The notes beneath the pieces were generated by a model. That model ran no database searches and was not told the DNA's origin. It was given only the letters and a program-made list of their open reading frames with translations. From Pontederia crassipes (taxonomy: Eukaryota; Streptophyta; Magnoliopsida; Commelinales; Pontederiaceae), in NCBI GenBank assembly GCA_030549335.1, contig JAUKPH010000018.1, forward strand, positions 2,170,001-2,234,000: a stretch of DNA of 64,000 nt. Direction: 5' to 3'. The first letter of the stretch is position 1. Each line of letters begins with the position of its first letter. Shown here in pieces: positions 1 to 12,006 of this stretch. The translations under genes and the position numbers were made by a program.

Positions 1-43
1 TCTCACTTGGTTAAATTTCTTTTCTTTAATCGAGTGCAGAAGA

Positions 44-2971
44 TGTAACACCCCAAGATTTCATAAAGGGCAATAGAGTAATTTTATAAGTTAATTATAA
101 TCTTTGATGAATTGAAGATGATCAAAAGGGGAATTTTGGGAAGGAATAGGAATATAATTGGAAAAGAAATATGAATAGAAGAAAAAAAAGTACTCCTACT
201 TGGAGAAGGAATTAGAATTAGAGTAGGATTAAAAGTACGATTAGAAGAGAAAAAGGAAAAGAAAGAAAGATTAAATCATATTGAGAGTAGAAATTATAAT
301 TAGATTGATATTAGGGATTTCAATTTGATTTGATATCCAAAAAAATGTTTAATGAATATAGGACTCCCAAATAGGATAGAATTGAGAGTTTTATGGCTTA
401 AAAATATTTCATCCACCGAAAATTAAATGATAAATTGTTATGGAATTAAATAATTCCGAAAATTAGAGAAAATGAAGAAATAAAAAGATAAAATAAAGGT
501 ATAGTTTGATTAATAAAAGTTATTGATAAAAGATGTTATGGAGGATATAAAAAGGAATTTGTGTAGAGATGAATTTTTTATAAGTATGGTTATGACCCAA
601 GGTCCAATATGAGTCAAAAACTCTAGTTGAGAGCTATAAATAGGATCTAAAGTGTGGTTAGAAAGTATGATTTGCCTCCACAAAAATTCTGCACAAGAGC
701 CCCTATTTCTCTTTCATTTTCTCACAAATCGAGGCACCTGAGAACGCGTGCGATATATCATTTCGAATCCCCGAAAGAAGAGAACAAGATTCAAGTGGTA
801 GACAAAGGTTTCTAAATGTAAAATAGGAGAAATCGTCGGCCAAAGTCGTGACGTACGTGCTGTCCATAGATAATAGAAACATAGTTGGTTGAAATAGGGG
901 GGATCCCCATGGCGTCAGTTTTTCGTAACATGGACCCTCAAGACCTTTGACCTAAGTATTGACTATTATATGGATGAATTGTAAATTGAATTGCATGAAT
1001 AATCGCATAGAAAATAGGGCCGAAAGTTGTGCTGAAAATATGACTTCTCGATGGCAGCAGAACTCGGCCCGAGTACTGCTTTGCTCGGCTTGGATTCCTT
1101 GGAATCCAGGTGACGATCGAATTGATCCGGACCGAGTTCGTAAGAACCTAGTCCGGGTTGCAAGGTGCGCGACCCGGGTTCTATAACTCGAGCGCGACGC
1201 GAAAAAGTTATTAAGAATCCGGACCAGGTTCCGACTCGCTCGGCCCGGGTTCCATAATGAAGATGATATCGGATTAAAGAATTAACGTTACTCAGCCCGA
1301 GTTACGTCAGACCTGACCCGAGTTAGACATGGAATGAGTTTGGAAAATCAGAAGTCGATCTGGCTCGGATTGTTTTCCACTCGGCTCGGGTTTAATGATT
1401 GAATTGGTGTGTATATGAGAATTTGACGAACTAACCCAGGTTTCACACCACCCGGCCCCGACTCTACTGATCAAATTAGAATAGGTGTAGAAATTGGTCG
1501 AACCGGCCCGGGTTCGACCCACCCGGCTCGGGTTCTATAGAAAAATGAGTATGGTTGATTATAGGAGGAACCAACCCGAGTTCCATCCCACCCAGCCCGA
1601 GTTTTGAAGTTCGAAAAAAGGTTTTATAAGTTATTAAAGTATGCTTATTTGTGATGATTGTGTTATTATTTATATTTGATCATATTATTATGATATTGAT
1701 CTCATTGTGATGATATTGATCCTAGGATTATGATTTATTGATTGATGTCTTGTGCATTCAAAATTGGAAAGAAAGTTTAAATAAAAGCAAAGATAGACAT
1801 CATAACTTAATCAAGATAAAAGATGTAAGGTACCTAAAATTGAGAAAGCTCTCAAAGCAACCTATATGGTTTAAGCAGCCATTGTGGTTGAAGGATAATT
1901 CAAAAGATAAGAATAAGTATTAAGCAACACTCATTGTTGAAGTATTAAGCAGCCTTTATGGTTGAAGCAGCCCTTATGGTTGAAGCAGCCCTCGTGGTTA
2001 AAGTATTGAGCAGCCTTTATGATTGAAGCAGCCCTTATGGTTGAAGCAGCCCTCGTGGTTAAAGTATTGGGCAGCCTTTATGGTTGAAGTTAAAGTAAAG
2101 AATGATTGATTGATAATATATTAAATCACAACTTTTATTATTGAAGTTAAAGATAAAAAGTTAATTGCCATCTTTATGGTTGAAGAATAAGAATAGATAA
2201 TTGGTTGATATTGAATTGCAATCTTTATAATTGATGTTAATTAAATTGAAATTGCAGCCTTTATGGTTGAAGTATAGAGAGATAATTGATCGAAAGGAAT
2301 AATTGAATTACGGCATTCGTGGTTGATGTATGATAAAAGATTATTGGATTATAACCTCTATGGTTGAAGTAAAGTAAAGTAAATATTGAATGATTATTAA
2401 GATAATTGATTGTAGCTCATATGGTTGACGATATTGATAATGGAATTGTTATTGCCAGCTGTTATGGTTGATGATAAGGGATGATAGGATTATTGATTCC
2501 AGCCAATTGATCATCATGACTGATGGATGATGCATATTGATAATTGAGATTGCATTGATAGGATAATATTGATATTGCTTATCATTATACATATGATTAT
2601 TGTTATTGATATAGTTCATATTGTTTACTTTATGGGTGACCCTATGTATTGAGTTTATCTCACTGGGCTTTGCACTTGTACTTGGATCCGTACAGATGAT
2701 CGTGATGGCGATGGTGAGACGATTGGTGGCTCCTCTGACGGGTGATATGCACATTGGCTATGGACATTGCTAGGGTCTCCTATTGGATAGTTGTAGGCCC
2801 ATAATCCACAGGTCATTAGGAATTGTGTAAATAGCTTCCGCATATTATATTTAAGTCTTCCGTTTATGTAATTCAGTGTATTGACTGATCAAAATCACGG
2901 TATAGAATTGAGTGACGTCACCGAAATAGCCTTCTGAGCATGCAAAAGAAAAAAATTCTCGGGGAGTTACA
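44..2971 (+). mobile_element. Putative large solo LTR of a Ty3/gypsy-type retrotransposon
   Basis: The stretch starts TGTAACACCCC and ends GGGGAGTTACA. These are nearly perfect short inverted ends of the TG...CA type that close LTRs. The flanking bases match at 4 of 5 positions (GAAGA before, GAAGC after), as expected of an aged 5-bp target duplication. A promoter-like CTATAAATAGG lies near 645-655, about 600 bp in, followed by a pyrimidine-rich leader. This is the usual U3/R layout. No gag or pol can be read inside, and the open frames are short and random, so a solo LTR is the best reading. Its 2.9-kb length is large but known for gypsy families whose LTRs carry internal tandem repeats. Orientation is inferred from the TATA box. 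The family cannot be named from this sequence alone. Confidence 0.55.
1848..2475 (+). repeat. Degenerate tandem repeat (GCAGCC-TTATGGTTGAA units) inside the LTR
   Basis: An approximately 18-bp unit, GCAGCCYTTATGGTTGAA, recurs many times. In the best-preserved core (about 1940-2085) three units plus a spacer containing AAAGTATTGAG form a higher-order period of roughly 69 bp, present twice or more. On the right the array decays into isolated TTATGGTTGA remnants up to about 2475. It has no coding potential. Confidence 0.75.
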
Positions 2972-3690
2972 GAAGCAAACTTTTACTTTACATGCACATG
3001 ACAATAGACTTCTATTTGACTTGTCCTAGGCGAGCTCTTTAACTTGTATTATGGGTAGTCATAGAACATTCATGTGATTCTTGAGATCATGGTGGATCAT
3101 GCCAAGATAGAAGGGTATTTTTTACCTGTACTTGTAAACTTGTAAGGATTATATGTTAATCACAAATTGGGATATTTTAGTCCCAAACTTGTATCTTGTA
3201 TTCTTGGACAATTGGTACACCTGACTTTTACCATTTTACAATTTTTATTTTGTTACCTATATTTATTTTTAGATGTTCAATTTAACATGTTCATACTAAA
3301 AGTAAAAAAGTCATTTAACATCAAATGAAATAATGAAATAATAGTTTTCTAAAAATCACATGAATCGGGCCGGGTCACTTCAAAACTTGGGCGGAGCAAA
3401 ACAATCTCGGTCAAGGTCACTCTTATGTTATCTAACATACCATGTAAACCCAGGTCATGTGGCTTAAAAATCCATCCAATCATCATAGTTCATCGTCGAA
3501 CATCCTCACAAAATTTTACATATTCTAATTAAGAATTCAGATCAGGTTGAATGAATCCGCTCTATATAAACTCGAGTTGGGTTTCATTTCAACTGCATTG
3601 GGCCAAATAATATCACAAAATTTGAGCAGGTTATGGTTAGTTCAGGCTGGATCATGGTTAGTTCGGGCTAGGTTCTAGCGCAACAATGCT
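2972..3690. other. Intergenic, no gene seen
   Basis: AT-rich sequence with scattered GGGCC or CCGGG patches (for example near 3365-3380), reminiscent of retrotransposon leader DNA. No open frame, RNA gene or bounded repeat could be supported. Confidence 0.4.
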
Positions 3691-3699
3691 CTGGTGATT

Positions 3700-4719
3700 T
3701 TTCTTGAACTTTGGTCAAAACTTTGGGCATTAAAATGGCGTGCTTTCGAAGTATAAATTTTTGGAACATATATACATTCTTGGATCATATAAGAAGATTG
3801 AATACTTATCGCTCTTCTTAAACTAGATGAAATCCATTAAGAACCATATCCAAAAGTGAATCCAATATCAACACATACTTTTGCGGTTAGAATACCTTAA
3901 TTTTGGCCTAACTTTTCGATGACTAAACCTTATTTTCTGGTAGTGACTTTGACGTTCGTGTCCTCCGGGATGAACCGCGAGTAGCCGAATGTAAAAAGTT
4001 AACACGCCCATGCACCGAGGAGAGAGAAAACAAGGAATGAAATTAACAAAAAAACTCAAGCAGAGAAGGAAAGAGATAGCTTGGTAGTGAACCTTGATGT
4101 TCTATTTATGGGGAGAAGACCTTCAAGTTATATTTTAATTATAACTTTTAGTCATACTCAGGAATAATAATTTGTATCTTTTTATTTTTTAGAATTAAAT
4201 ATTTAGTTATTATCATTATTTCTTTAAATTTCAAATAATATTTTTTTTATTATTTTATTTTCTAAATGTTTGAACTTAAAAACTCCTAGTTTAAGTTTTA
4301 TTAGGACTCCTAATTTAATCTCACTTAAATTTTCACTCCTAATCCTCTTGTAACAATCTTTTGTTTAGTCTTTCTTGAAACTCAATTATTCTTTTACTTT
4401 CATGAATTTTTAGAATAAAGTAATATTATTTTATATTATGAATATTTTTTAACTTAAAACACATATTTTAACTTTCATTGAGAATCCTTTCTAAACTAAT
4501 GTTATGGTTAGATTCAAACTTGAAATTAAATCCCCAAGTTTAATCCAGATCTCAATTCCTATTCTAATTAGACTTGCCTTTTCTTCCTTTCCTATTTCTT
4601 ATCTAACTATAATTTTATTTCTTTCCAAACATTACTTTAATTATATATAATAAGTAACTAATTTTTAATTAATTTAATTACAAAAATTAAATTTTTATTT
4701 AAAATTTTTTGGTGCTACA
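3700..4719 (-). repeat. Possible LTR fragment on the minus strand
   Basis: Read on the minus strand, the stretch begins TGTAGCACC at 4719. About 600 bp further on it carries a CATAAATAG promoter-like box (near 4108) and then a pyrimidine-rich leader. This is the same order as in the first LTR of the window. The far end is not defined and no target duplication was found, so this is an LTR-like fragment rather than a delimited element. Confidence 0.3.
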
Positions 4720-7700
4720 AAACTAATCCTAAAATAAAAGTATGATTAAATGGCACATATATTGATTCATAAATTAAGAGTTGGCGAGTTATTACTTTTT
4801 GTTTTTCAAGTGAATATTATTGCCTCTTTTTTATTTATTTCATTATTATCGACTCTAATAAAAAAAACTCTACAAAGGTAATTGTAAGTTAGAGAAGTAT
4901 ACTTTTTTAAGTTACATGAGGAGGCACAAGACCTAAGTAAAGTATATATTAGTAACAATCGATGTCTAGCCAATTGAGATATGCTAGATCTCTCTTTATG
5001 CACATGGAGGCAGAAAACTAAAAGAAAACAATAACATATCTAGACAGCATATGCTATGGAACTTTTGTACCTAGACAATATATGAATCAACTAAACTGAT
5101 CTACTAATGAAACAGAATAGCACGAAAATGATTATAACTCTAAAATAACAATGAAAAGTATACCATATGGTAAAGAAGTGTCAAGAAGTATAAAATGAAA
5201 GTTCACTGGAACATCGGCAAAGTCACATCTTATTACTTAAACACATATGGGTTTAAAATTTTAGGCTTAGAAACTGAATCAACTCGTTATAAAATAGCAA
5301 ATTTACTACACTCATTAGGAATTTTGATTTAAATCATTAAACTCATATGATTAAATATTGGACTCGATGAGTTTGTGGCATTGGCATTGTGGCTAAAGTG
5401 ATAACTACCCTTTAAATGATTAATGGTTCTCCAAGCTAGTGGTGCATTCATTTTTTTCTTATTCTTATTCTTTTCTTCTTTTGTTATCTCTTTTTCAAAA
5501 TTCATAGTTCTTATGAAAATATACATGATAAGATATTTTATTAATCCAAAAGTAAAAAAGTATAATGATATAACTTTATTGTACATTGTCATATTATAAA
5601 TATTAGATTTTCTTTCTTTCTTTCTTAATTTCTTCGTACCGCAACATTGGAAATAAAAGCTAAAAAATATTACAAACAAATATATTAGAACAATAAAAAC
5701 AAATTATTTCTTCAAGAAGACATTAATGATATTTATAAAAAAATCATCATACATAAATAATATACTATACATATATATTATATTTGTTTAGCATTGAAAT
5801 GTCATAGAATTTTGGGACTTCATTTGGATTTATAGAATCTTTTTAATTTGGCAATGGTGAAATGGTTTATGCACGGTTGAAATCTTACTATAACATGAGA
5901 ATTTTAATTGCTAAATTTCATGAACAATGCTCAATTTGTTGGTTTTTTATTTATGAATTTTATTTTTATGGTATTTTAATATTCTTACAGATATCTTTGC
6001 ATATTTAACATGATTATTGAAGCTATTGTTTTAATTTGCATTATAATTAAACTCTGCATATTTATTAACCAAGTTTATAATAAAATTCTACCCTTAAAAC
6101 TAATTTACATATAAACTTGAACTTGACAACTTTAGTTCAATAAAGAAATACAACTAAATGAAAGAAATAAATAAATGAGACTCAAATTCCATGTGCTATA
6201 TGTCATCACTAGCTCGATCTACATACACTTTGCTACTATCATTCATAAGATTGTGTAACTTAGTACCTGCAACATAAGTTACAAGATAGATAAATAGACT
6301 TAGTAACTTAGTACAACATTAAGTAACTTAGTACCTGCAACCTTCTTTATTAGCTTTGACACCTTGTATATAACAAATCATGTGAAAACTTAACAATAGA
6401 TAAATAGACAACAATATAGTAAAGAAAATAATATCATGAATAATTAAGTGCAACCATAGAGATTATCATAATCATAGGGATTAATAAAAGATCATTATGG
6501 ATGTAGCCAATCATGGTCGTATAAAAATGTCATATAACTGTAATAGAATCAACAAAACTAATAAAGACGTTGTTCGTCATTATCTATAGAACATCATTAT
6601 TATACATTTTCTTTTTTATTATGTATTACGCTTGTTGGTGAAGTCATCATCATAAAGGTTCAGTAGAATGTTTTTCAACTTTCTAATTACCTAGGTGGAA
6701 AATCTTAACGTATATTGATATCATGCAGTGTCTTTTAACGCTCTAAAGGATCGTTGGTCTTGGAGTGCCTTTTAACTAACTAATGACTAATATGACTATT
6801 TTTCAACTTCATGGTTGACCATAGTCAACATATGATAGAAGAGTTCTTTTTTTTAATTTTCATTTTCATTTTTTTTAGCATTATATTTTTAACTCATTAT
6901 ATGATAGTCATAGCTCAGTAGGATTAAAAGGTGCAGTAGAAATTTGAAGTACTCAATTCAAGGTTATCGTCAAATATAGGTAATGAGAAATTGTCATATC
7001 AGCATCGTAGTATCATTTATTGCAATCCCACAAGGCCACGGTGATGAAAGTAGACATTGCTAACGGGCACGAGAGGGAACCAGAGCACAGTATTGCAATC
7101 GTGGCCATAGTGGCATGAGCGCTACGTCGCAATCATGGACATAGTGGCATGATCGTCATTTCATGAACGCATCCATAGTGGCACAATCATGACAATATTG
7201 TTTTGATCATGATTTTGTGCGTTGTGACACGATTGTAACCACAATTCTCGCAAATGATTATTGTGGTGCAATTGTGATCGCCTTATCACAATCAGATCTA
7301 GATGCAATTGTTTGGTCATGATATCTAAGAGAATTCTTTAATTCGTGGTAAACAAAGACAATGGTGCAAAGATAATAATAGAAGATCATAATGGATCTAA
7401 GCACAAATTAATTTGGGAAACAATTTCACACCATCATCAATAGGGAATCAAATGATGGGACATATTTTTTTAATTCAAAGAACATGTAATTATAGTTCTA
7501 TATATAGTAGAGAGATTGATGAATTAATTAATGGGATTGGATAATCATCTTATTAGATATCATAATAGGGAGAAATAAATCTCATCATCCAAGAATCTTA
7601 GCATGTCATATTGTTTGAGACTTTCATATCAAAGATCTAGTTTTGCTACATCAATAATCATGATTAATATCAACATGAAGAAATACCTTTGGTGATTAAA

Positions 7701-7727
7701 ACTTTCTGGTTCATCTCTTTTCCCCAT
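4720..7727. other. Intergenic AT-rich DNA, no gene seen
   Basis: No convincing open frame or splice-linked exons were found. A stretch around 7070-7330 repeats variants of GTGGCATGATCGT and CACAATCATG and looks like old satellite or retroelement DNA. The remainder is simple AT-rich sequence. Confidence 0.4.
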
Positions 7728-7752
7728 CCCCCCCCCCCCCCCCCCCCCCCCC
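7728..7752 (+). repeat. Poly-C tract (25 C)
   Basis: An uninterrupted run of C, seen as G on the minus strand. It lies just past the end of the minus-strand chromodomain remnant, where a gypsy element would carry its polypurine tract. It could be an expanded polypurine tract or a plain homopolymer. Confidence 0.9.
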
Positions 7753-7779
7753 GTTGCATGATTTATTATGTGGTTATAT

Positions 7780-8129
7780 TATGAATCACTTAAAATAAAA
7801 TTCCTCTCTAGATTGAGTTTCCATGTGGCATCATCGCCCTAACAATGCTGCCACCATGTTACCTTACCCAATGGTACGTCTTTATTCTTATGGTGCTGAA
7901 ATTTAAATTCCAAAATCTTTGTTGGTTGTTCCTCACATGTCAGATTATTTTTTAGATTTGACTCTTCACATTTGATCACGATAGCCTAATCATGCTTGTA
8001 TTTTTATACCATAGACACATGAAAAAATATTATGCATTGTACATAAGAAGGAGGTAACACAAATCATCTTTTTTTCTGCTCCTTCATCAATTAACTCTAA
8101 TATTTAAAATAGACCAATATATTTGGGAT
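7780..8129 (-). pseudogene. Ty3/gypsy chromovirus pol remnant: chromodomain end
   Basis: On the minus strand this decayed stretch reads like the C-terminal end of a chromovirus polyprotein. Recognisable pieces, in order, resemble EEQPTKILEFK, then KDVPLGKVTWWQH, then DDATWK, against the family pattern of an EEPVKILD-like start, an IPLVKVLW-like middle and an EEATWE end. Stops and frame changes interrupt it. It is the left half of a pol gene split by the Mutator-like insertion; the upstream half lies at 12007-12860. The right edge at 8121-8129 is the 9-bp target duplication of that insertion. Confidence 0.6.
8121..8129 (+). repeat. Left 9-bp target site duplication of the MULE
   Basis: ATTTGGGAT directly abuts the left terminal inverted repeat and is repeated exactly at 11998-12006 beyond the right one. 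A 9-bp duplication is diagnostic of Mutator-superfamily insertion. Confidence 0.9.
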
Positions 8130-8195
8130 GGGTGTCTCTATTGCCACTCCAAAAATCATTATTGTCACTCTAAATATATTTTTTTTGGACAATTT
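8130..8195 (+). repeat. Left terminal inverted repeat of the MULE
   Basis: It starts GGGTGTCTCTATTGCCACTC and runs to the T-rich TTGGACAATTTT. It pairs with the reverse complement of 11932-11997 along its whole length, with only a few mismatches and one or two single-base gaps. Confidence 0.9.
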
Positions 8196-9061
8196 TACCC
8201 TTTATTGTTACTTTACTCTATTACAGTGCATGTCGATCAAATAATATTTTCATTATTTTCATTTTGATATTGTCTCCCTATATTTTTTTTTTCTTTTATT
8301 GTTTCTCTCATATGCACCCCTTTTGGCATAGTAGAAGGTAGAAACATAAAATAAAGTTGTTAGTCTTTTAAGAGTTTTGGATGGACATAATTGTTGTAAA
8401 ATACTTCATTTAAAATTTTTTAACACAGAAATTTGCGTAATTTCTTGCTAACACTTGTTCATTAAAGTGATTCTTAATTCATCTTGTATTAATATTAAGC
8501 TGTTATTATGACAATAAAAGGGAGTTTTCGTTCCTATAAAAAAGCTTGATACTGTAAAAGTATTCAAGCAAAATTGTCCTTTGTTCCTTAGCAATTGAAA
8601 GTTAGATCATGTGTTCAGAGTAAGCTTGGTCATATGCAAACAAAAAATTATGAATCATGACATAAAAGTTTGGGTGGGTTTTGAATCTATGCATATTCTA
8701 AAACTCACGGACCCTCATAAAAAATTAGTTGGCAAAATCAAGTTGTTCATTAAGATACAGAGGAATCAAAGGGAAATATGTCTTAAATAGTATTGAGACC
8801 AGCATATTAAAATCTAACACAACATCTTATAGTCTACTTTGTCCTTTCCAAAAATAGCATTATCCGAGACACCACATTAGCCAAAATGATATTACATAAC
8901 CTGCTCATCACCACACCATCTAAAAAATCCCTGCAATATGACAAAAATAAAATAGTTAGTGTCATGGCTAGTTTATGAATATATTTATCTACATTTAAAC
9001 TAACAGTCTGGTATAAACAAATTAAATTAACATGAAAAGAAAACTTACAAGGCAAAAATGA

Positions 9062-11092
9062 TTAGAAGATGTCAGTAGATGAATATGGTGTTGAATTTAA
9101 GTATGAGACATTTGATATTCTTGAGTCTTCAACTTGACTTCCTGCACTCAAGTTCAATGTTCTTCTATTGTCTCTTCTTGGACAAGTGTTTTTATTATGT
9201 CCTTCATTTTTGCAAATGCTACATTTTCGTACCTTTTCAATCATTTCAAATGCAGAAGGATCACGCCTTGTAGAGCTAGAACTTTTTTTCTTCTTTGAAT
9301 TTGTTGGGCGCCCTCTATGAGGTTGAACATTCGGCTCAAGAAGCAAAGGTATTGATCCATTTATATATTGAGAAACTTGCTTTTGCACATGTTCTCTTTC
9401 ACAAGCAGTTGAAGATTGATACTTTTCCTTTAAGCATTGAAGAAGATTTGTGAAATGCACTCCTTGATCACTATCATTAACATTAGTAAAAGTTCTATTG
9501 TCAATTCTCCAATGAGGATGTATGTGGCTAAGTTGTAGGGGTTCATTCCTCATCATTCTCATCATGTGTGCACATGGAAGACCGATAGTTCTTGAAAAGT
9601 GACCCTTACACATTGGTAATGGAGAAGTAGAGAAAGCTAACTCATATTGTTTGAGTAGCATATTTAAAGCAAATGTCGATATATATGTCACAAAATCTTT
9701 GAAAAAAAGAATACGAAATTGATGAGAAACATTGATCCTTTCACTAGAAAGTTTTGCCTTGATTTCTTGAAATTGATTTTCTATAGTAAGACATATTTAA
9801 TTTTTGACATCTCCAAAGTTTCCAATTGATACCTGGAGATAACTTTTTAACACACCCTTGGCTCTTGAAGTAACACGATTCCCCAAATGTGTAAACTTTT
9901 CAGTCCATGCATAAATAAAGTATTCTTTAAATGGAAGCCATGTGTCTCGACAATAATTGAGAACTTGTGTTTTTCCACTATATTGCACCTAAAAGTTGTG
10001 CCATGCTTGATCAAATAAATTTTCATCACATGATTGTATCAAGTTATTCCAAGTAGACATAAATACAATCCATTCGTCTTCCTTTTCGAAGTGACGCTTG
10101 CAATTTGCTAAAATATTTTTCTCAATGTGCCATATGCATAAGAGATTGGTTGTTCTTGGAAAGACAACTCGAATAGCATTCATCAGAGTCAACTCTCTAT
10201 ATCTGATACAATTACTCCAGGATGAATTTCAGTTCCTATCATTTTGTTGAACATTTCCAAAGCCCATATGTAATCGTCTTCCTCCTCTTTTGCAAAAAGA
10301 CAAAGCAAGAAAAAAATGATGCATTGAAACTAGTGATCCCTATAATATCAAGTAATGGCATCTTATATTTGTTGGTCTTGTAAGTGCAATCCATCACAAA
10401 CACGGTCGAATAGCTTATAGCTAGCATAACTGAAGTAGAATGAGCAAAGAATAAATGATTCAAATGACCCTCTTCATCATACCTCACATTATAAAAGAAA
10501 TCTTCATGTCCTAACTCATCAAATAATGCTTGAATCATTGTACGTCCTGCCAAGCTATCTTTTATAATTTTAACTCTTGCATTATAAACTGAAACTGATA
10601 TAGCTTGAAGACTTGGATTCTCTTGTCGAAGATTAGAAAGTATTTGATGTGAAGAACTACCCGCCATTGTCATTTCCTTGATGCGTATGATCTCTTCTTT
10701 TGTAAAACGACGACAAATCGGATGCCCAACCATGTCTTCTGACGGCTCATGATTATGCGATGTACTTTTTAGTTTGATAATCCAAAAGTTATCTTTTTTC
10801 CTTCTCTCCCAAATTTCAAATGGACAATTTATAAGTCGGGATGATGTTTCCTTTTCCTTTGATTTATCGAAATATTTTTATTTCGATTGCAATAATTTCC
10901 TCCTCGATCACAGTCATTTACAACATACATGTCTTTCTTTGATCTTCTAATTACTGTTGCATATCCTTGTGATACAGAAATATTTCGAACACGAGTAATT
11001 AACTCTTCACGACTTTAATATTTTTCCTGGTGCAAATGATACAAGTCATTATTGCAATCTTGATCAAGTTGGGTTTGTGCATCTGCATCCAT
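9062..11092 (-). pseudogene. MULE transposase (FAR1/SWIM type), pseudogene
   Basis: The enzyme would cut and join transposon ends in the nucleus. Reading down the minus strand: an ATG at 11092 opens a FAR1-like N-terminal region containing SREELITRVRNISVSQGYA. An in-frame stop follows around 11013, then a frameshift near 10860. The 10239-10733 frame has RFTKEEIIRIKEM and the DDE-domain start MDCTYKTNKYKMPLL. Another shift near 10200 follows an SD pair, next to a frame with LMNAIRVVFP and LCIWHIEKN. The 9062-9691 frame holds the SWIM zinc finger CKGHFSRTIGLPCAH (9566-9610) and a CCHC knuckle of form CSICKNEGHNKNTC. At least three frame breaks make it inactive. The family is confident; exact joins are not. 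Confidence 0.85.
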
Positions 11093-11099
11093 GTTATAA

Positions 11100-11931
11100 A
11101 AACTTTAATCTGCAAAAGGAATAACAAATCATGGCATCAGACTAATTTGCTAAAGGAAAAAATTAATTAATAATCATCCAATGCAATATTGTGATTATGT
11201 ATAAACAAAAAGATCAAACTAAGAATAAAAAGCCTGCAAGAATTGTTGCTCAAGGTCATAATATTACAACAAAAAAACATAATGAAATTTTTTAAGCACA
11301 TGATCAAATGGAACAATTAAAGTATAGGAAAGTATATGCTCATTTTAACAAGCGTATAAAATGCCATATTCAGTTGATAAAATATTTATCAAATAGAAAT
11401 TGGAAAAATAGTCTCCAAACTACAAGCACGATTGTGCTATTATTTAGTTACAAGAGGAAAATAAAAAAGTTCTGATCAGTCCCCCTTTTGGAAAGTTAAA
11501 GGACGAACAAACTACAATAATAAAACCAAAGTTAAAGGATCTACCTCTAATAAAACCTGTAATAAAACTTTTATTTATCCTAAAAAAATCTGTCATGGTC
11601 TTCATTTAAATATTGCCAATGGAGAAGAGCAAAGAAAGAGCTACAGTGAAAAATATAAATAATACTAAATAGCATCGTGTATGAGGAAGAAGAGGGGAAA
11701 TGTGTGGAGTGAAAACACAGATGTGCAAAGAAGAGGGAAAAAGAAAACTTACCTCAGCAAATAAAAGGATAGAAGTGCTGGAGAGATAGCAACATAAAGA
11801 AGGTGGATTGAGAGGGGAGCAGATGCGTGGGAGAAAAGGAGCCGAAAGACCAGAAGTGATGTAAAGACCAGACAAGATGACAATGAATAATAATAAAAAA
11901 AAGCAAATGGGCAAGTGAAAGGTCAGAGCGC
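11100..11931. other. Non-coding 5' part of the MULE
   Basis: This is the space between the transposase start (minus strand) and the right terminal inverted repeat. It is AT-rich, and its open frames are hydrophobic and of low complexity with no family resemblance. It probably holds the transposase promoter and leader. Confidence 0.5.
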
Positions 11932-11997
11932 AAAGTTGTCCAAAAAAATATATTTGGAGTGGCAATAATAATTTTTTGACTGGCAATAGAGGCACCC
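11932..11997 (-). repeat. Right terminal inverted repeat of the MULE
   Basis: This is the reverse complement of 8130-8195, ending GGCAATAGAGGCACCC at the outer edge. It is followed at once by the second ATTTGGGAT copy at 11998-12006. Confidence 0.9.
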
Positions 11998-12006
11998 ATT
12001 TGGGAT
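11998..12006 (+). repeat. Right 9-bp target site duplication of the MULE
   Basis: ATTTGGGAT, identical to 8121-8129. Confidence 0.9.

Larger units (their letters stand above)
8130..11997. mobile_element. Mutator-like DNA transposon (MULE), 3.87 kb, decayed
   Basis: The element is bounded by inverted repeats of about 66 bp (8130-8195 and 11932-11997, outer end GGGTGYCTCTATTGCC) and by a perfect 9-bp duplication, ATTTGGGAT. Inside, on the minus strand, is a MULE transposase gene with a FAR1-like N-terminus, a DDE core, a SWIM zinc finger and a CCHC knuckle. The gene has stops and frameshifts, so the copy should not be autonomous now. The element inserted into a gypsy integrase/chromodomain gene: both flanks carry the two halves of that gene in the same orientation. 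The near-identical TIRs suggest the insertion is much younger than its host element. Confidence 0.92.

Noticed and set aside
1940-2090. Regularly spaced repeats that might suggest a CRISPR array
   Set aside because: The units are contiguous and degenerate, with no unique spacers, and the genome is a plant's.
2449-2843. Minus-strand frames of 62-101 residues
   Set aside because: They lie in the putative LTR and its repeat array, with biased composition and no family match.
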